From NCBI GenBank assembly GCA_963576735.1, contig OY755176.1, positions 9,905,423 through 9,969,422 of the forward strand: a stretch of DNA of 64,000 nucleotides. The letters are read 5' to 3'. Made by a program: the position numbers and the translations under genes. This document shows, one piece after another, positions 37,743 through 49,800 of the stretch. Below the pieces are notes generated by a model. The model was not told the DNA's origin. It did no database searches and was given only the letters and a program-made list of their open reading frames with translations. The DNA comes from Bedellia somnulentella. Its lineage: Eukaryota > Arthropoda > Insecta > Lepidoptera > Bedelliidae. Each line of letters begins with the position of its first letter. Position 1 is the stretch's first letter.

Positions 37743-37849
37743 TCACCGCTGTATGAAGTTTTGAACTAAATTATAAAAGAGAGTAGCTAAAATTAAATTT
37801 GTTGAAATGCTCTTCGTAATCTGGTTGCTTGTTTGATCTTGACATTCAC
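37743..37849 (-). CDS. Cysteine-rich gene, probable last exon
   Basis: Acceptor CTTCTCCTATTTTCAG. Phase fits the previous donor. Encodes ECQDQTSNQITKSISTNLIL, a short moderately hydrophobic end (LATLFYNLVQNFIQR) and TGA at 37743-37745. Less certain than the other exons because I do not recognise family residues in it. Confidence 0.65.
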
Positions 37850-40800
37850 CTGAAAATAGGAGAAGAAAAGTTATTGATAAATAAATATCATAATCACTAA
37901 CCAATACTTATGTTGCTATTATTTATCACCTAGAGGCCAACTAGAACATAAACTCGATGTCTAAAAAAAATTGTGTATTATAACGGACTTTAAGGTGTTT
38001 TATAATCAAAATAGAGTAATTAGTTGGTATATACGAGCGACGTGATACAAAGAGAACGATAGAAAAAAAGGGTAGTGTGATATTTAAGTCTAAATTCGCT
38101 TATTAAGCTAAACCTACGTTCACTTGCTACGCTACGCTCACAACTCAGCCATGTGGGTTTCCTCACGAGATTTTTCTTCACTGTTAACCGCCACACAATA
38201 AACCACACATTATGTCTTAAGAAATGACAAATAGGTGTAGGCCCAACCCTGGATTTGAACCCATGACGGACAAAAGTTCCCATCCATTGAGCTATCAGGG
38301 TTGGCGAAGGTGAAATATTGATAATAGTTGGTCTAGATGATATATTGTTTCTTATGGCAAAGTACACGTTGTTAATAAATAAAAGATAAATAAAGGAAAG
38401 AAAAATTTCGACACCGGCGGGGTTCGAACCCGCGACCTCGGGTATACGCCCCCGTCGCTCTGCCAATTGAGCTACAGTGTCAATGGCTTCCAGTGCGAAA
38501 TTCTTCTATCCTTTGTTTGTTTTAAATAAAGAAAAGATAAACATTCAAATTATGTGCTAGTTAGGCGTTCTCAACATTTGCATTCTATCTGAAAAGGTAG
38601 ACAAGTGGCCTTACGAATTTGTAAAAAATTCGGAGGTAGGGAACGCAAACACTAATTAAAAAGTGTAAAACAAACAAAGGATAAAAGAATTTCGCACTGG
38701 AAGCCATTAGCAGAGCGACGGGGGCGTATACCCGAGGTCGCGGGTTCGAACCCCGCCGGTGTCGAAATTTTTCTTTCCTTTATTTATCTTTTATTTATAA
38801 GTAATAATCCCCACTTAGGTTTTCATGTCAAAAACTTTAATTATAAACGTCATTAACATTATAAACGTTGTTAACTATTTATCCCTCAGTCATTCATGTA
38901 TATTTCCACCAAGAATCGGTCTGTATTAGATGTGCCAGTTTATTTACCAGGACTTCAATGCAAATTGCGATTGAAATGATTTGAGCTGAGCGAGTTAGGT
39001 AAGGATTTTTTTAGTGATTATTTCTTAATGGTAGGTTAGATAACGACATGCCCCCATCTACGACACTTAGCAATGTCCACTTGATAACTGTGCCAAATTT
39101 GGGTGAAATCAGTTCTACCGTTCCAGAGGATTTCGATCACAAAGAATTGTGGCCTACCCGCGTGTAATTATAGGACATGCAATCAACGGATGATTTCCGA
39201 TAACTTACCATTAGATTCAGCATTAAAAAATAATGAATCCTCCTTAGAATCTCTTTCACAATTTGTGGCTGATCTTGTGATAGCCAATATTGACCCCTTG
39301 CTCTCTCGAGATACGAAGCAATATCGTCTGGCAGCTTTGCTGTCTCTTGTAACGGGAGTGGTGACTACGAAGGATGCTCCATCTTCGTACCAACCTCCGT
39401 GGCAGGTATATGCTGGAAATAAAAAAAAAGTGTCGGTTTAGAATAGCACTGCTGACCCTTTTCTTGTCCGAGGTTGTCGTAAAAGGAGATTAAGAGTAGG
39501 GGCTGTTTAAGTGATTGTTAGGCAATGTGGCTGGAGACCCAAAGCCAATCATAGTTTATTTTGCAAACTTTACCCTTTTCAACTCCGAAAGAGGCTGTGG
39601 TATTACCAATTCCGAAGCTCTGGCTACCCTTTAACCTAACCAGTAACTAGTAACATACATAATGTTAGGGGCATAGTTGTGACAATTATTGCAAGGTTTA
39701 ATTCTATAATAAAAACAAAAAGATTATGTTTCTACTAATTTCCCCTTGTAGAATAAAGCGCAGTTTGACTTCGAATTAATAAGATCTATGTATGCGATAG
39801 ATCCCCATAGATGTACTAAAAACGTTAGATAGGTTATTTACGAGGAAACCAGCGCTTACGAGTGGCACCGATTACAGCAGATCTACGCACACCACTAGAA
39901 ATATATCCAAACAACACACCAAGAAATACATTTGAAATGTAAGCGAGATAGCACATCTTATAGCAAGTGCTAAAAAGAGGTAAACATATTTTCTCTGTAC
40001 CGAACTTTCTTTTTCTCTGTACTATACTGTAAAGAATAATTTAGATCTATACACACGATATACCTAATTTATTATAATTAAAGCGTTGTAAATTTATAAT
40101 ACTTACGAATGATAATCATTTTAGTAGTTTATTATAGTTTGTGCAAAATCTCATCACACACGACGGCATTCTCGATTATTTTGAAAAACAAACATGCCAA
40201 AACAGGTGTACGATTGCGACGGCAGTTAGTGTGCGACTAAAGTCAGATGAGCCATTTAGCCTATGTTTTAAGTGCCACTTATGAGCGCGCATAACTTATC
40301 TACGGTTTTTTATTAGGTCATCTATGTAGATCCCAGTTTTGCTCGTCAGGGTAGTTTTTGCTTTTTATTTCTATAACATAACATAAACATAAACGTTCAC
40401 GCCGAATATCCCCGAAGGGGTTGGCAGAGGTACTAATACTCGTTTATTTCTATGTAGCTCTTAAAATCCGTTTTCCTCTTTGAGCCTTAAAAGAAGCTCA
40501 TTAAGCCTTGCATTGCGTATGACGCGTTATTACTTTAGTATTACGGTAAAAGAACATTCTTATATTTTTACACTTTATTATTCCGATAAAACTACATCTC
40601 TATGATGCTAGTTATAAAATTTTGATAGAAAATGTCTTCTTACCTGTAACAACTTCCTTAGTCTCGCATTTAGAATAAAAATCCATATTCTTGGCGGAGT
40701 TACATCCTACTTCCAATCTATTGAACTCGTTACCATAACAATCTTCTTTCTCTACATCATACACTTCTCTTCTACTCCTTAAAGTTGGTAGATCTGATAC

Positions 40801-43800
40801 GTTTCTTATACTAAAATTGAAAAACCTACTAGAATTTAGTCTACGATTATGTTCATTTGTTAACATGTTCTTTTTGTGTTCATTATCAGATTCTATTACT
40901 TGTTGTTCATGTTCCACTGATCGAACTATTCTTTGGCGGTGATTTTTGATCCGATATTTTCCGGGATATGGACATTCTTTTGACTCTGGACTGCTGGCTG
41001 GAATTGGAGAAATAAATACAAGTTATTTTGGATCTAGAGACAATTAAATTGGTTTTATCTGCTGTGTAGTGTCGGCTTAGAATAGCACCACCCCATTTAT
41101 TCCCGTAGATTTTCGTAAAAGACGACAAAGAGTATTGGAGCTTTTAATTAATTTCTTTGGGATGCGGTTGGACACCCATTACCGATAACCATTATTTTAC
41201 TATCTTTTCCTCACTAAAAATCTATAAGTGGCTCAAGAATATCTTAATCTGAAGCCCTGTTCACGTACTAGGGATTTATAGCCGTGAGTTATATTGAATA
41301 TAAATAGGTAGGTAATGTTTATTTGTTTTTTTTAATGCAATGATTTAAATTACTTACCAACTAAAGTAACATAAGGAGCCGTAACAGCATTAAAATGGTG
41401 CGGCGAACAAGCGTCGTCCGGTCTCAGCGTGGGAGTGCCTCTTTGCAGCTCGGCTATGTACGTGTCACGGAGGTAGAGCACCACACATACATAGCGGGAT
41501 ACGCTTAAAATAATATAATTAATTTACACTATTATTGTTATGTAGGCCTAGGAGGAGATGGAGGGACGACCTGGACAGGTTCGATCCAGGGTGGTTGTGT
41601 ACAGCCTCGGACAGAGATGTGTGGGCTCAAAATTGTGAGGCCTTTGCCCAGCAGTGGGAAACAAATTAGGCTATATATACTATACATAAATATACACTAT
41701 TACATGTATATTACTGTGTATTGTCGGTTTAGAATATCTCTAACCCATTTATTTCTTTGGGTGTAGTAAGAGGCGACTTAGCGTATTTGGATTTTTAAGT
41801 GATTGTTGGGCGATGCAGATGGAGAACCGCCACCAACAACCTTTATTTTACCACCTTTCCCAAGGCAATTTCCAAAAGTGCTTGCTACCCCTTTTTGGGA
41901 TTTATGGTCTTGACTATATGTATTTCTATAAGTAAATAAAAAAACGTTTTACAACATGAGATGATAAATATTAGTAAAAATTTACTCGTGGTTTAGCTGA
42001 GGAAGAGTCGCTTCTAGCGTGTGTAATTTATTTTTATAAGAGTGTTTCCGAAAAGGATTATATAACCGAAGTAAAAAAAGAATCATAATATCAGTAACTT
42101 GGACTTAATGACAGAATACGATAGATTCTGTTAAAGATCCTTGTTTGAAATAAGATAAAAATAATTTGTTTTACAAATTAAAATTTGAATGTATTATATC
42201 AATCCAGAATAATAAAAATATGCTTACCAATGGTGTTGCCAATGAGCCACCAAAGCAACCGAATTTCCGCTCGGAGAACTTGCCTTGACATTCACACAGT
42301 AAACTTTTATATCAGCACCAGTTTGGTTGGTGATCCTCAAGGTGGCGTTTTTCTGGTAGAACGTGTAGTTGCTGCTGAAGTCTAGAGTATGCCAGGTATG
42401 GGAGAAGGTCATCCAAGAAGGAAATTGGCAATTGAAGCGGACTGAAACTGTAAAGAAGATACAAATAAATTAAAAGAATCATATTTTTTTAATTTTATTA
42501 TTTTGAAACTTGTGACAGCCTTGAGGGAAAGTAGGTATGAATTTATCAAACGCTGATAAGCAAACTTTCACATTTCCTTCCTCACTTTTAAACATAAAGA
42601 GTTCGTGATTGTAAAAAAAAGATAATACTCAGCAAATCAATGATATCTAAGAAAATCTAGTAATATATCGTCTATTCACAAAAATATGAAGTAAACAATA
42701 TTATCGGCTACATACTGATAACCACGTACTCGTCTTAAAATTCTTCAATAATAACAAAAAAAAGTCCAATGATTGTTTGTATTATAGACGTATAATAATT
42801 TTATTGCGAAAAAGTAACCCTAATTACCTCGTTTTAACGCCATAGTTCTGGAGCCTTCTGTAGCACTAAAGAGGCCATTACACGTGGCATCTCCAGACTG
42901 TGCCACTCTGTATTCTATTCCGTTATTTGGACTAACTTCATCCTTCATACTGCCACCTGAACCTGAAACATTCAAAAGTTACATTATTTCATATTGTTAT
43001 TTTGACTATAATTAAGTTACCACTTCATATTATGCTGTGTAGTGTCGGAATAGAATGGCACTCATTTCTTCCTGCGGGTGACGTGAGAGGTTACTTAGGT
43101 ATTTGGGGCTTTTTAAGTGATGGTTGGGCGATGTGGTAGGAGACCCTTGACAAAACATCCTTTATTTTGCAATCTATTTCCGTGTCAAAATCCCAAAGTG
43201 GAGAGGAATTTCTATTGTGAAGCTCTGGCTATTCATTTTTGGAATTAGCGTGAGTATATGTATATATGCTTTTATTATCTGGTGGTCCCAAAGCTATAAC
43301 AATTATTGTATTTGAAACCAGTAATACAGTTACCATATGATATACCTCTGTTCGTGTTATGTGTATGACGCATACCTCTGTTCAAACAAAAAAAATCAAA
43401 AAGTTTATTTTTCAAAATTAAGTTAACAACTATCATTTTTTGAACGTCAAAATTTTTAAAGTTACCCTTTAGGCCGTTGCTTCGGAAGGTGTTCGTAAAG
43501 AGAAGAAGCAACAAAGAAACTCTTTACATTCACACGTTTTAAAATTTTCAACATGTGGTTTGAACCATAAGAACATGACCCAAGATGTTCGAACGCGTAT
43601 ACCCGAGGTTTTCATGAATAAAAATATTCAAATTATGTGATAGTTAGGCGTTCTCAACATTTGCATTCTATCTGAAAAGGTAGACCAGTGGCCTTCCGAA
43701 TTTGTAAAAAATTCGGAGGTGAACGCAAACACTACTTAAAAGTGTAATAGAAACAAAGGATAGAAGAATTTCGCACTGGCAGCCATTGGCAGAGCAACGG

Positions 43801-46800
43801 GGGCGTATACCCGAGGTCGCGGGTTCGATCCCCGCCGGTGTCGAAATTTTTCTTTCCTTTATTTATTAATTCATAAGAACATAATAAAACTATCCTGTCA
43901 CACATACGAATCAAACAAGTGAAGCTATTTATGAGGCCGACTTTATGAGGAATTCACCATTACAGCCTACCTAATGTCCCCATCCAGGGTATCTAGCAAA
44001 CCCTAAATATAATGATTTGGCGGTAGATCCTCACGAAGGCTCAGTGCCGGTTGGCAGACTAATACTGCCGCAATGGTAGCTGGGACTGACGATGGCTTAA
44101 CGTGCCTTCCGGAGCATGCAATCATCTATATTTATCATCGTATAATCAGGTGATCAGCCTGGAATATCCTTAAATCTCACTCAAGACGTTGACGCCGTAT
44201 AGCCTCGAAGGGCTTGGCAGAGGTACTAATACTTCTGAGCATCACGTGAAATTGCCACTTGGTGTTCAGAGTACTCACGTTTTGCTTGGACAGTGTACTC
44301 ACGTGATAGGGGGCAGGCCTAGCGCCGTTCTGTACGAATACACTGTCACATGACTAAGTACAACATAGCCATGTGGGTTTCCTCATGATGTTTTCCCTCA
44401 CCATTATCAATTATTATATAATTTAATTACATAATATGACTTTAGAACGGAGAAATAGGTTGAGGCCTTGAATCTCATTAATTGAATTTGTCCGTTTACC
44501 CTCCGGGACCCAAACTCGAGACTTCCGTATTATGAACCGAACGCTCTATCGCTAGACCAAAAAAGGCAGTTATGAGGATGATGCGGGATAAAAATATTTA
44601 TATTTGTCGGTTTTTCTTACTTATAATAAAGAACATACCGATATTATTAGTCTTCTCATACACAAAACAGCGATATCTATCTTCGTTGCTCGTTGCATGA
44701 TTGTGGTGAATTTTTCCGACGAGGAATCTAAGGCTCCCTTCTTTCCAAGTTGCTAAGCATTCCAGTTCTTCCACTGAAAAACATACATTTATAAATTAAT
44801 CAATATCAAGTATTTGTTACTTTCCTAAAATCTTGGTTTCTATATGGTAAAGAGCTTGCTTCGATGTTTGTGGCAATGAATAAATCCAGTGGATTATATT
44901 AGTATTTGTTGAGGCAAATATTGGAGAGAGATAAGATGACAGTGACAACATTAATTTAATTAAAAATCTGAAAATAATAATTATATATAATAAAAAGGGG
45001 TAGCGACATTCTAAGCCGGCACTACACGGCAAAGGCGGCTAAGTCTACACGGGTGTCGTAAGAGGCGACTAAGGGTATTGTGGCTTTTTATTGGATTTTT
45101 GGGCGATGCGGTTAGAGATCCATTACCAAAAACCCTTATTTTTACCAGCTTTTCCCCACTCAACTTCCAAAAGTGGCTGAGGAATTTATAATTCCTTAGC
45201 TCTGGCTACCACTTCTAGGGAAATACAGCCGTGAGTATATGTATGTATACATAATATTAACGACTAAATAAATAATAAAATAAATTTCAGTATAAAACAT
45301 AACATATAACATAACATAAACGTTCACGCCGAATATCCCCGAAGGGGTTGGCAGAGGTACTAATTCTTCTGAAAATTACGTGACTTTGTCACCTGGTGTT
45401 CAGAGTACCCACGTTTTGCATGGACAGTGTACTCACGTGATAAGGGGCAGGCCTATCGCCGTTTTGTACGAATAAACTGTCACATGACTAAGTACAACTC
45501 ACCCATGTGGATTTCCTCACGTTTTCCCTCACTGTTAACAACCACGATAAATTAACCACACATATGTCTTTAGAAAAGACAAATTGGTGTAGGCCCGACC
45601 CAGGATTTGAACACTAGTCGTTTGCACGATAACCGAGTGTTCTACCCACTGGGCTATCACGGTTGTAAGTAGGAACAATTGGCGGTCTTATCTCCATTAT
45701 AAAAGCGATTTCTTCCAGGCAACCCTTGGATGGTAAAATCAATCAATAAAAAAAAATGTTGGGTAGATCATCAATAAAAGGTAGGAACAAATTATTTATT
45801 TACAAACTTATACAAGCATACACCATTTATTCACGCTATAAGGGTAGGTAGCTACTATCAATCGCCCGCTGTATATAATTAAGAATATTGTTATCCTATT
45901 CGTCGCCTCTTCTACACGTTTTCTATAGATATTAATTCATTGACTTTTAAGCCGTAAAATACGGCTTTAAACAGAACTGTAGAGAAATTGCCAATTCCGA
46001 AGTTCTGCTACAAAAATAAATAAAACGCAAAATAACATAAACATAAACGTTCACGCCGAATATCCCCGAAGGGGTTGGCAGAGGTACTAATACTTCTGAA
46101 CATCACGCGACTTTGTCACCTGGTGTTCAGAGTTCAAATAAAACACATTTATAACAAAGCACTGAATACATGATTGGTTACTATACTGAAACACGTATAA
46201 ATTCTATGCCTATTTATAGCTCCAAAGCGCAACACAAACTAAATTTAGTGTGACATGAATACAGCATTTGCTATCTAATTATTGTACAATCGTGTCTAAG
46301 TATTCTGATCTAATATGAATAGGACGTACTTGGTAGACTGTGAAATTATTCCGAGAATTGTAGGAAAGGAGTTATGCATTCTTTATAAGATAGGAAGACT
46401 GTGATTTGCTTTTAATAGTTGACATAGTGGGTAATGAATATCATTTTGTATTTGCATTTTGTATCAGGTAAGGTCTGCAACGCAATTAAGTAGTAAACGT
46501 AGTAACATAAATTATGATTTTTTTTACATACATACATACATACATATTCTCACGCCGTTAGTTCCCATTGGGGTAGGCAGAGACTATCGATCGCCACTTT
46601 GTACGATCCTGGCAAACCTCTCTAGCTTCATTCACATCCATCAATCTTTTCATACATGCTCTTTTATTCTTCGTACTTCGGACACCTGCCTTTTTGAGCA
46701 CATTTTCTATTTGATCTAAATGTGTCCTCCGAGGTCGTCCTCTACTAACATTACCTTCCACATTGGCTCTATAGATCTCTTTCACCACTTTACTGTCATC

Positions 46801-49800
46801 CATCCTATCTATGTGCCCAAACCATCTCAACATTCCTTTTTCTATCTTTCTTACAATATCATCTTTTACACCACACCTTTCACGAATCACATCATTCCTC
46901 ACACGATCACATAACCTTACATTACAAACTTTTCTGAGGGATCTCATTTCTACTGCATTTACTCTGCTTTCATGCTTCTTCTGCCACACCCAACATTCAC
47001 TGCCATACATAAGCGTAGGAACGAGGACAGCATCATGCACAGCCATTCGGGCCTTTTCGGACACCGATTGACTAGACATGAGACTATCCAGTGCTCCATT
47101 TACCGCATTACCCTTTTTTACTCTTCTTTCAATGTCTTCATCACACTTTCCATCCCTAGTAAACAAACTTCCCAGATATACAAACTCTTTCACTTGTTCC
47201 ACTTTCTTACCATTGATCTCAATCACGCATTCAAGCATATTCTCCTCTCTCTCGAAAACCATGGTTTTGGTTTTATCCACATTCACTCTCATTCCTTTTC
47301 TTTCAAACGACGCACATGCAATATTCATCATCTCTTGCAACTCTTCAACCGACGATGCAAGTAACACTTGATCATCACCATATAAGAGGCATTTGATGAC
47401 GAATCCACCCATTCTCAGTCCATAATCACTTTCACGCAACTCTATCAGACAGTCATCCATGAACAAGTTGAAGAGCCACGGAGAAGCTACACATCCCTGT
47501 CGGACACCCCTAGAGATACCGAACCAGTCCGTGTTTTCCCCGTTTATTCTTACACATGCACTAGAATCCTCATAGAGTGATACCAATGCACGTATAAGTT
47601 GGCTCCCCAAGCCGAACTTGGATAACACCTCCCACAAATACTTCCTTACCACCCTATCATACGCCTTCTCTAAATCTATGAAGGAGCAATACACCTTTCG
47701 ATTCTTGGCTAAGAACTTTTCAGTGATGCTCCTTAACGAGAAGATTTGATCCATACATCCCATTCCCTTTCTAAATCCTGCTTGCACATCCCAAATTTTG
47801 TCATCTGTTTCATTCATCACTCTTTCAATCAATACCTTTGCATTCAATTTACCGACAACACTGAGTAGGCTGATTCCGCGGTAGTTTTTAGCTTCCTGGT
47901 GTGACCCTTTTCCTTTATATAAGGGCACAATAACTGCCCTGCACCAATCTCGTGGTACTTTACCACTCGACCAACACTTTTGAAAAAGGAAGTACAGCCA
48001 GGAAGCCACCAACCCTTTACCAGCCCTCAGCATTTCGATACTTATCCTATCATACCCTGCCGCTTTCCCTACTTTCATACTTTTCAATGCTTTCATTACT
48101 TCTTCCATACTAATCTCACTGTCACTACTGTCACCCAATGCCTCATTCCAGTCAACATTGCTGCCAATTGGCGAAGAAATAGGTGAATCCTCTTTTTCAA
48201 AGAGTCCCTCAAAATAGTTCTTCCATACTCGTCTTATGCTACTTTCATCCGTCGCCAATTCACCCTGTTCATCTCTCACAACATTCACTCTCGTGTTTTG
48301 GGAAACTCCCTTTTCTTTCCGGATATATTTCCAGAACAACTTTTGGTTATTCCGGAAATTATCAGAGAGTTTCCTCTCACACCATTCTATCAGATCACGC
48401 TTTTTTTTTTCTATTTTCTTCTTAACCTCATTCTTAACTCTCTTATATTCATCTTCACTATTCTTCACTACATCATCTGTTACTCTCGCATCCATTCGTT
48501 TACTAGCTTTAATCGCTAGTAAATCTAACCAAGCTTTCTTCTTATCTCCAACTGCCTCTTTCACATCTTTATCCCACCAACTTGTTGGTGGTCTATTTGT
48601 TCTTTTACTCAATCCACATACTTCCGTCGCACATTCAACCATTGACGATTTGAGCACATCCCATACTTCTTCTATTTCCAATTCATCCTTCATCTTCACG
48701 CAACTTAGCCTGTCGTCCAATTTCTTCATATATTCATCTCTAATATTTTCATCCTCTTCCAATTTCTCCACTTTTATTCTCGCAAAATCAGTTGTTGACA
48801 CTTTGGCCCTGTGACGCCAACGCTTGCACAGTCCCCTCAATCGTGATAACACGAGGAAGTGATCTGTGCCAACGTTAATGCCCCTGTAGACTCTGGTGTC
48901 AACAACCTTTGCTCTTAGCCTTTCATCCACTATCACAAAATCTATCATACTTCTCTCGCTTCCCCTCTGTCTAGTGTACATATGGATATCTTTGTGTTCA
49001 AACAACGTGTTTGTAACACAAAGATTCCTCCCCAAACATACATCAATCACTTTCTCCCCATTCTCGTTCACTCTTTTATCACCAAACTTTCCTAAAACTC
49101 TTTCACAACCGTTGCGTGACACCCCAACCCAACCATTAAAATCTCCTAACATAACAATTCTCTCATTCTGATCACACCCATTCGCAACATCGTCTAACAA
49201 ATTCCAAAACTCCTCCCTCTCGGATTGTGATTTGGACATGTCCGGCGCATACACGCAAATTATGCGCATCCGGACCAGCCATACTTTCACCTTTATCCAT
49301 AGGAGCCTTGGACTCACACATGCATAATCTTTCATGCACTTAGCCATCCTTTCAGATATAAGAAGTCCCACGCCTTGGCAAGCTCTGTCACTCTCGGCAA
49401 CTCCCGACCAGATAGCTGTAAATGGGCCAAGTTGTGAAACCTCTTTTTCCTTGCGCTTCGTTTCATTCACACACAGAAAATCTAGGTTTCTTTCTTCCAT
49501 AATCAAACATACTTCATCTAATTTTTCATGCATCCCTCCACACACATTCATCGTACCAAAGCGGGTCTCTTCAGCCCACTTTTCGCCCCGCGAGGAACTA
49601 CGGCGTGATAGGTGGCGAGCCACATCGCCGCCATCGTGTTTTATTTTTGTTTCGAAACACATTTGGACCCCACGAAAAGCAAGGGAAATAAACTGTCCGC
49701 CTAGCCAGAGCCCCGCTTGACTAGGTAAGGTTACTTAGTACCCGGAGTGCACCAAGCTCCGGGACGGCGGCACGCTAGAGACCAGGCTCACCCCTGGCCA

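Noticed and set aside
38020..38466. 148-codon minus ORF
   Set aside because: Runs through the SINE-B head and the tRNA-like repeat. It is a by-product of repeat sequence.
38410..38481. Functional tRNA gene
   Set aside because: Acceptor, D and T arms are good, but the anticodon stem does not form normally and the unit is part of a dispersed repeat.
39103..39441. 112-codon plus-strand ORF
   Set aside because: The minus strand at 39209-39412 encodes conserved family residues with correct splice sites. The plus frame is its shadow.
46720..49720. Many plus-strand ORFs opposite the LINE
   Set aside because: All are shadows of the 1034-codon LINE frame on the minus strand.
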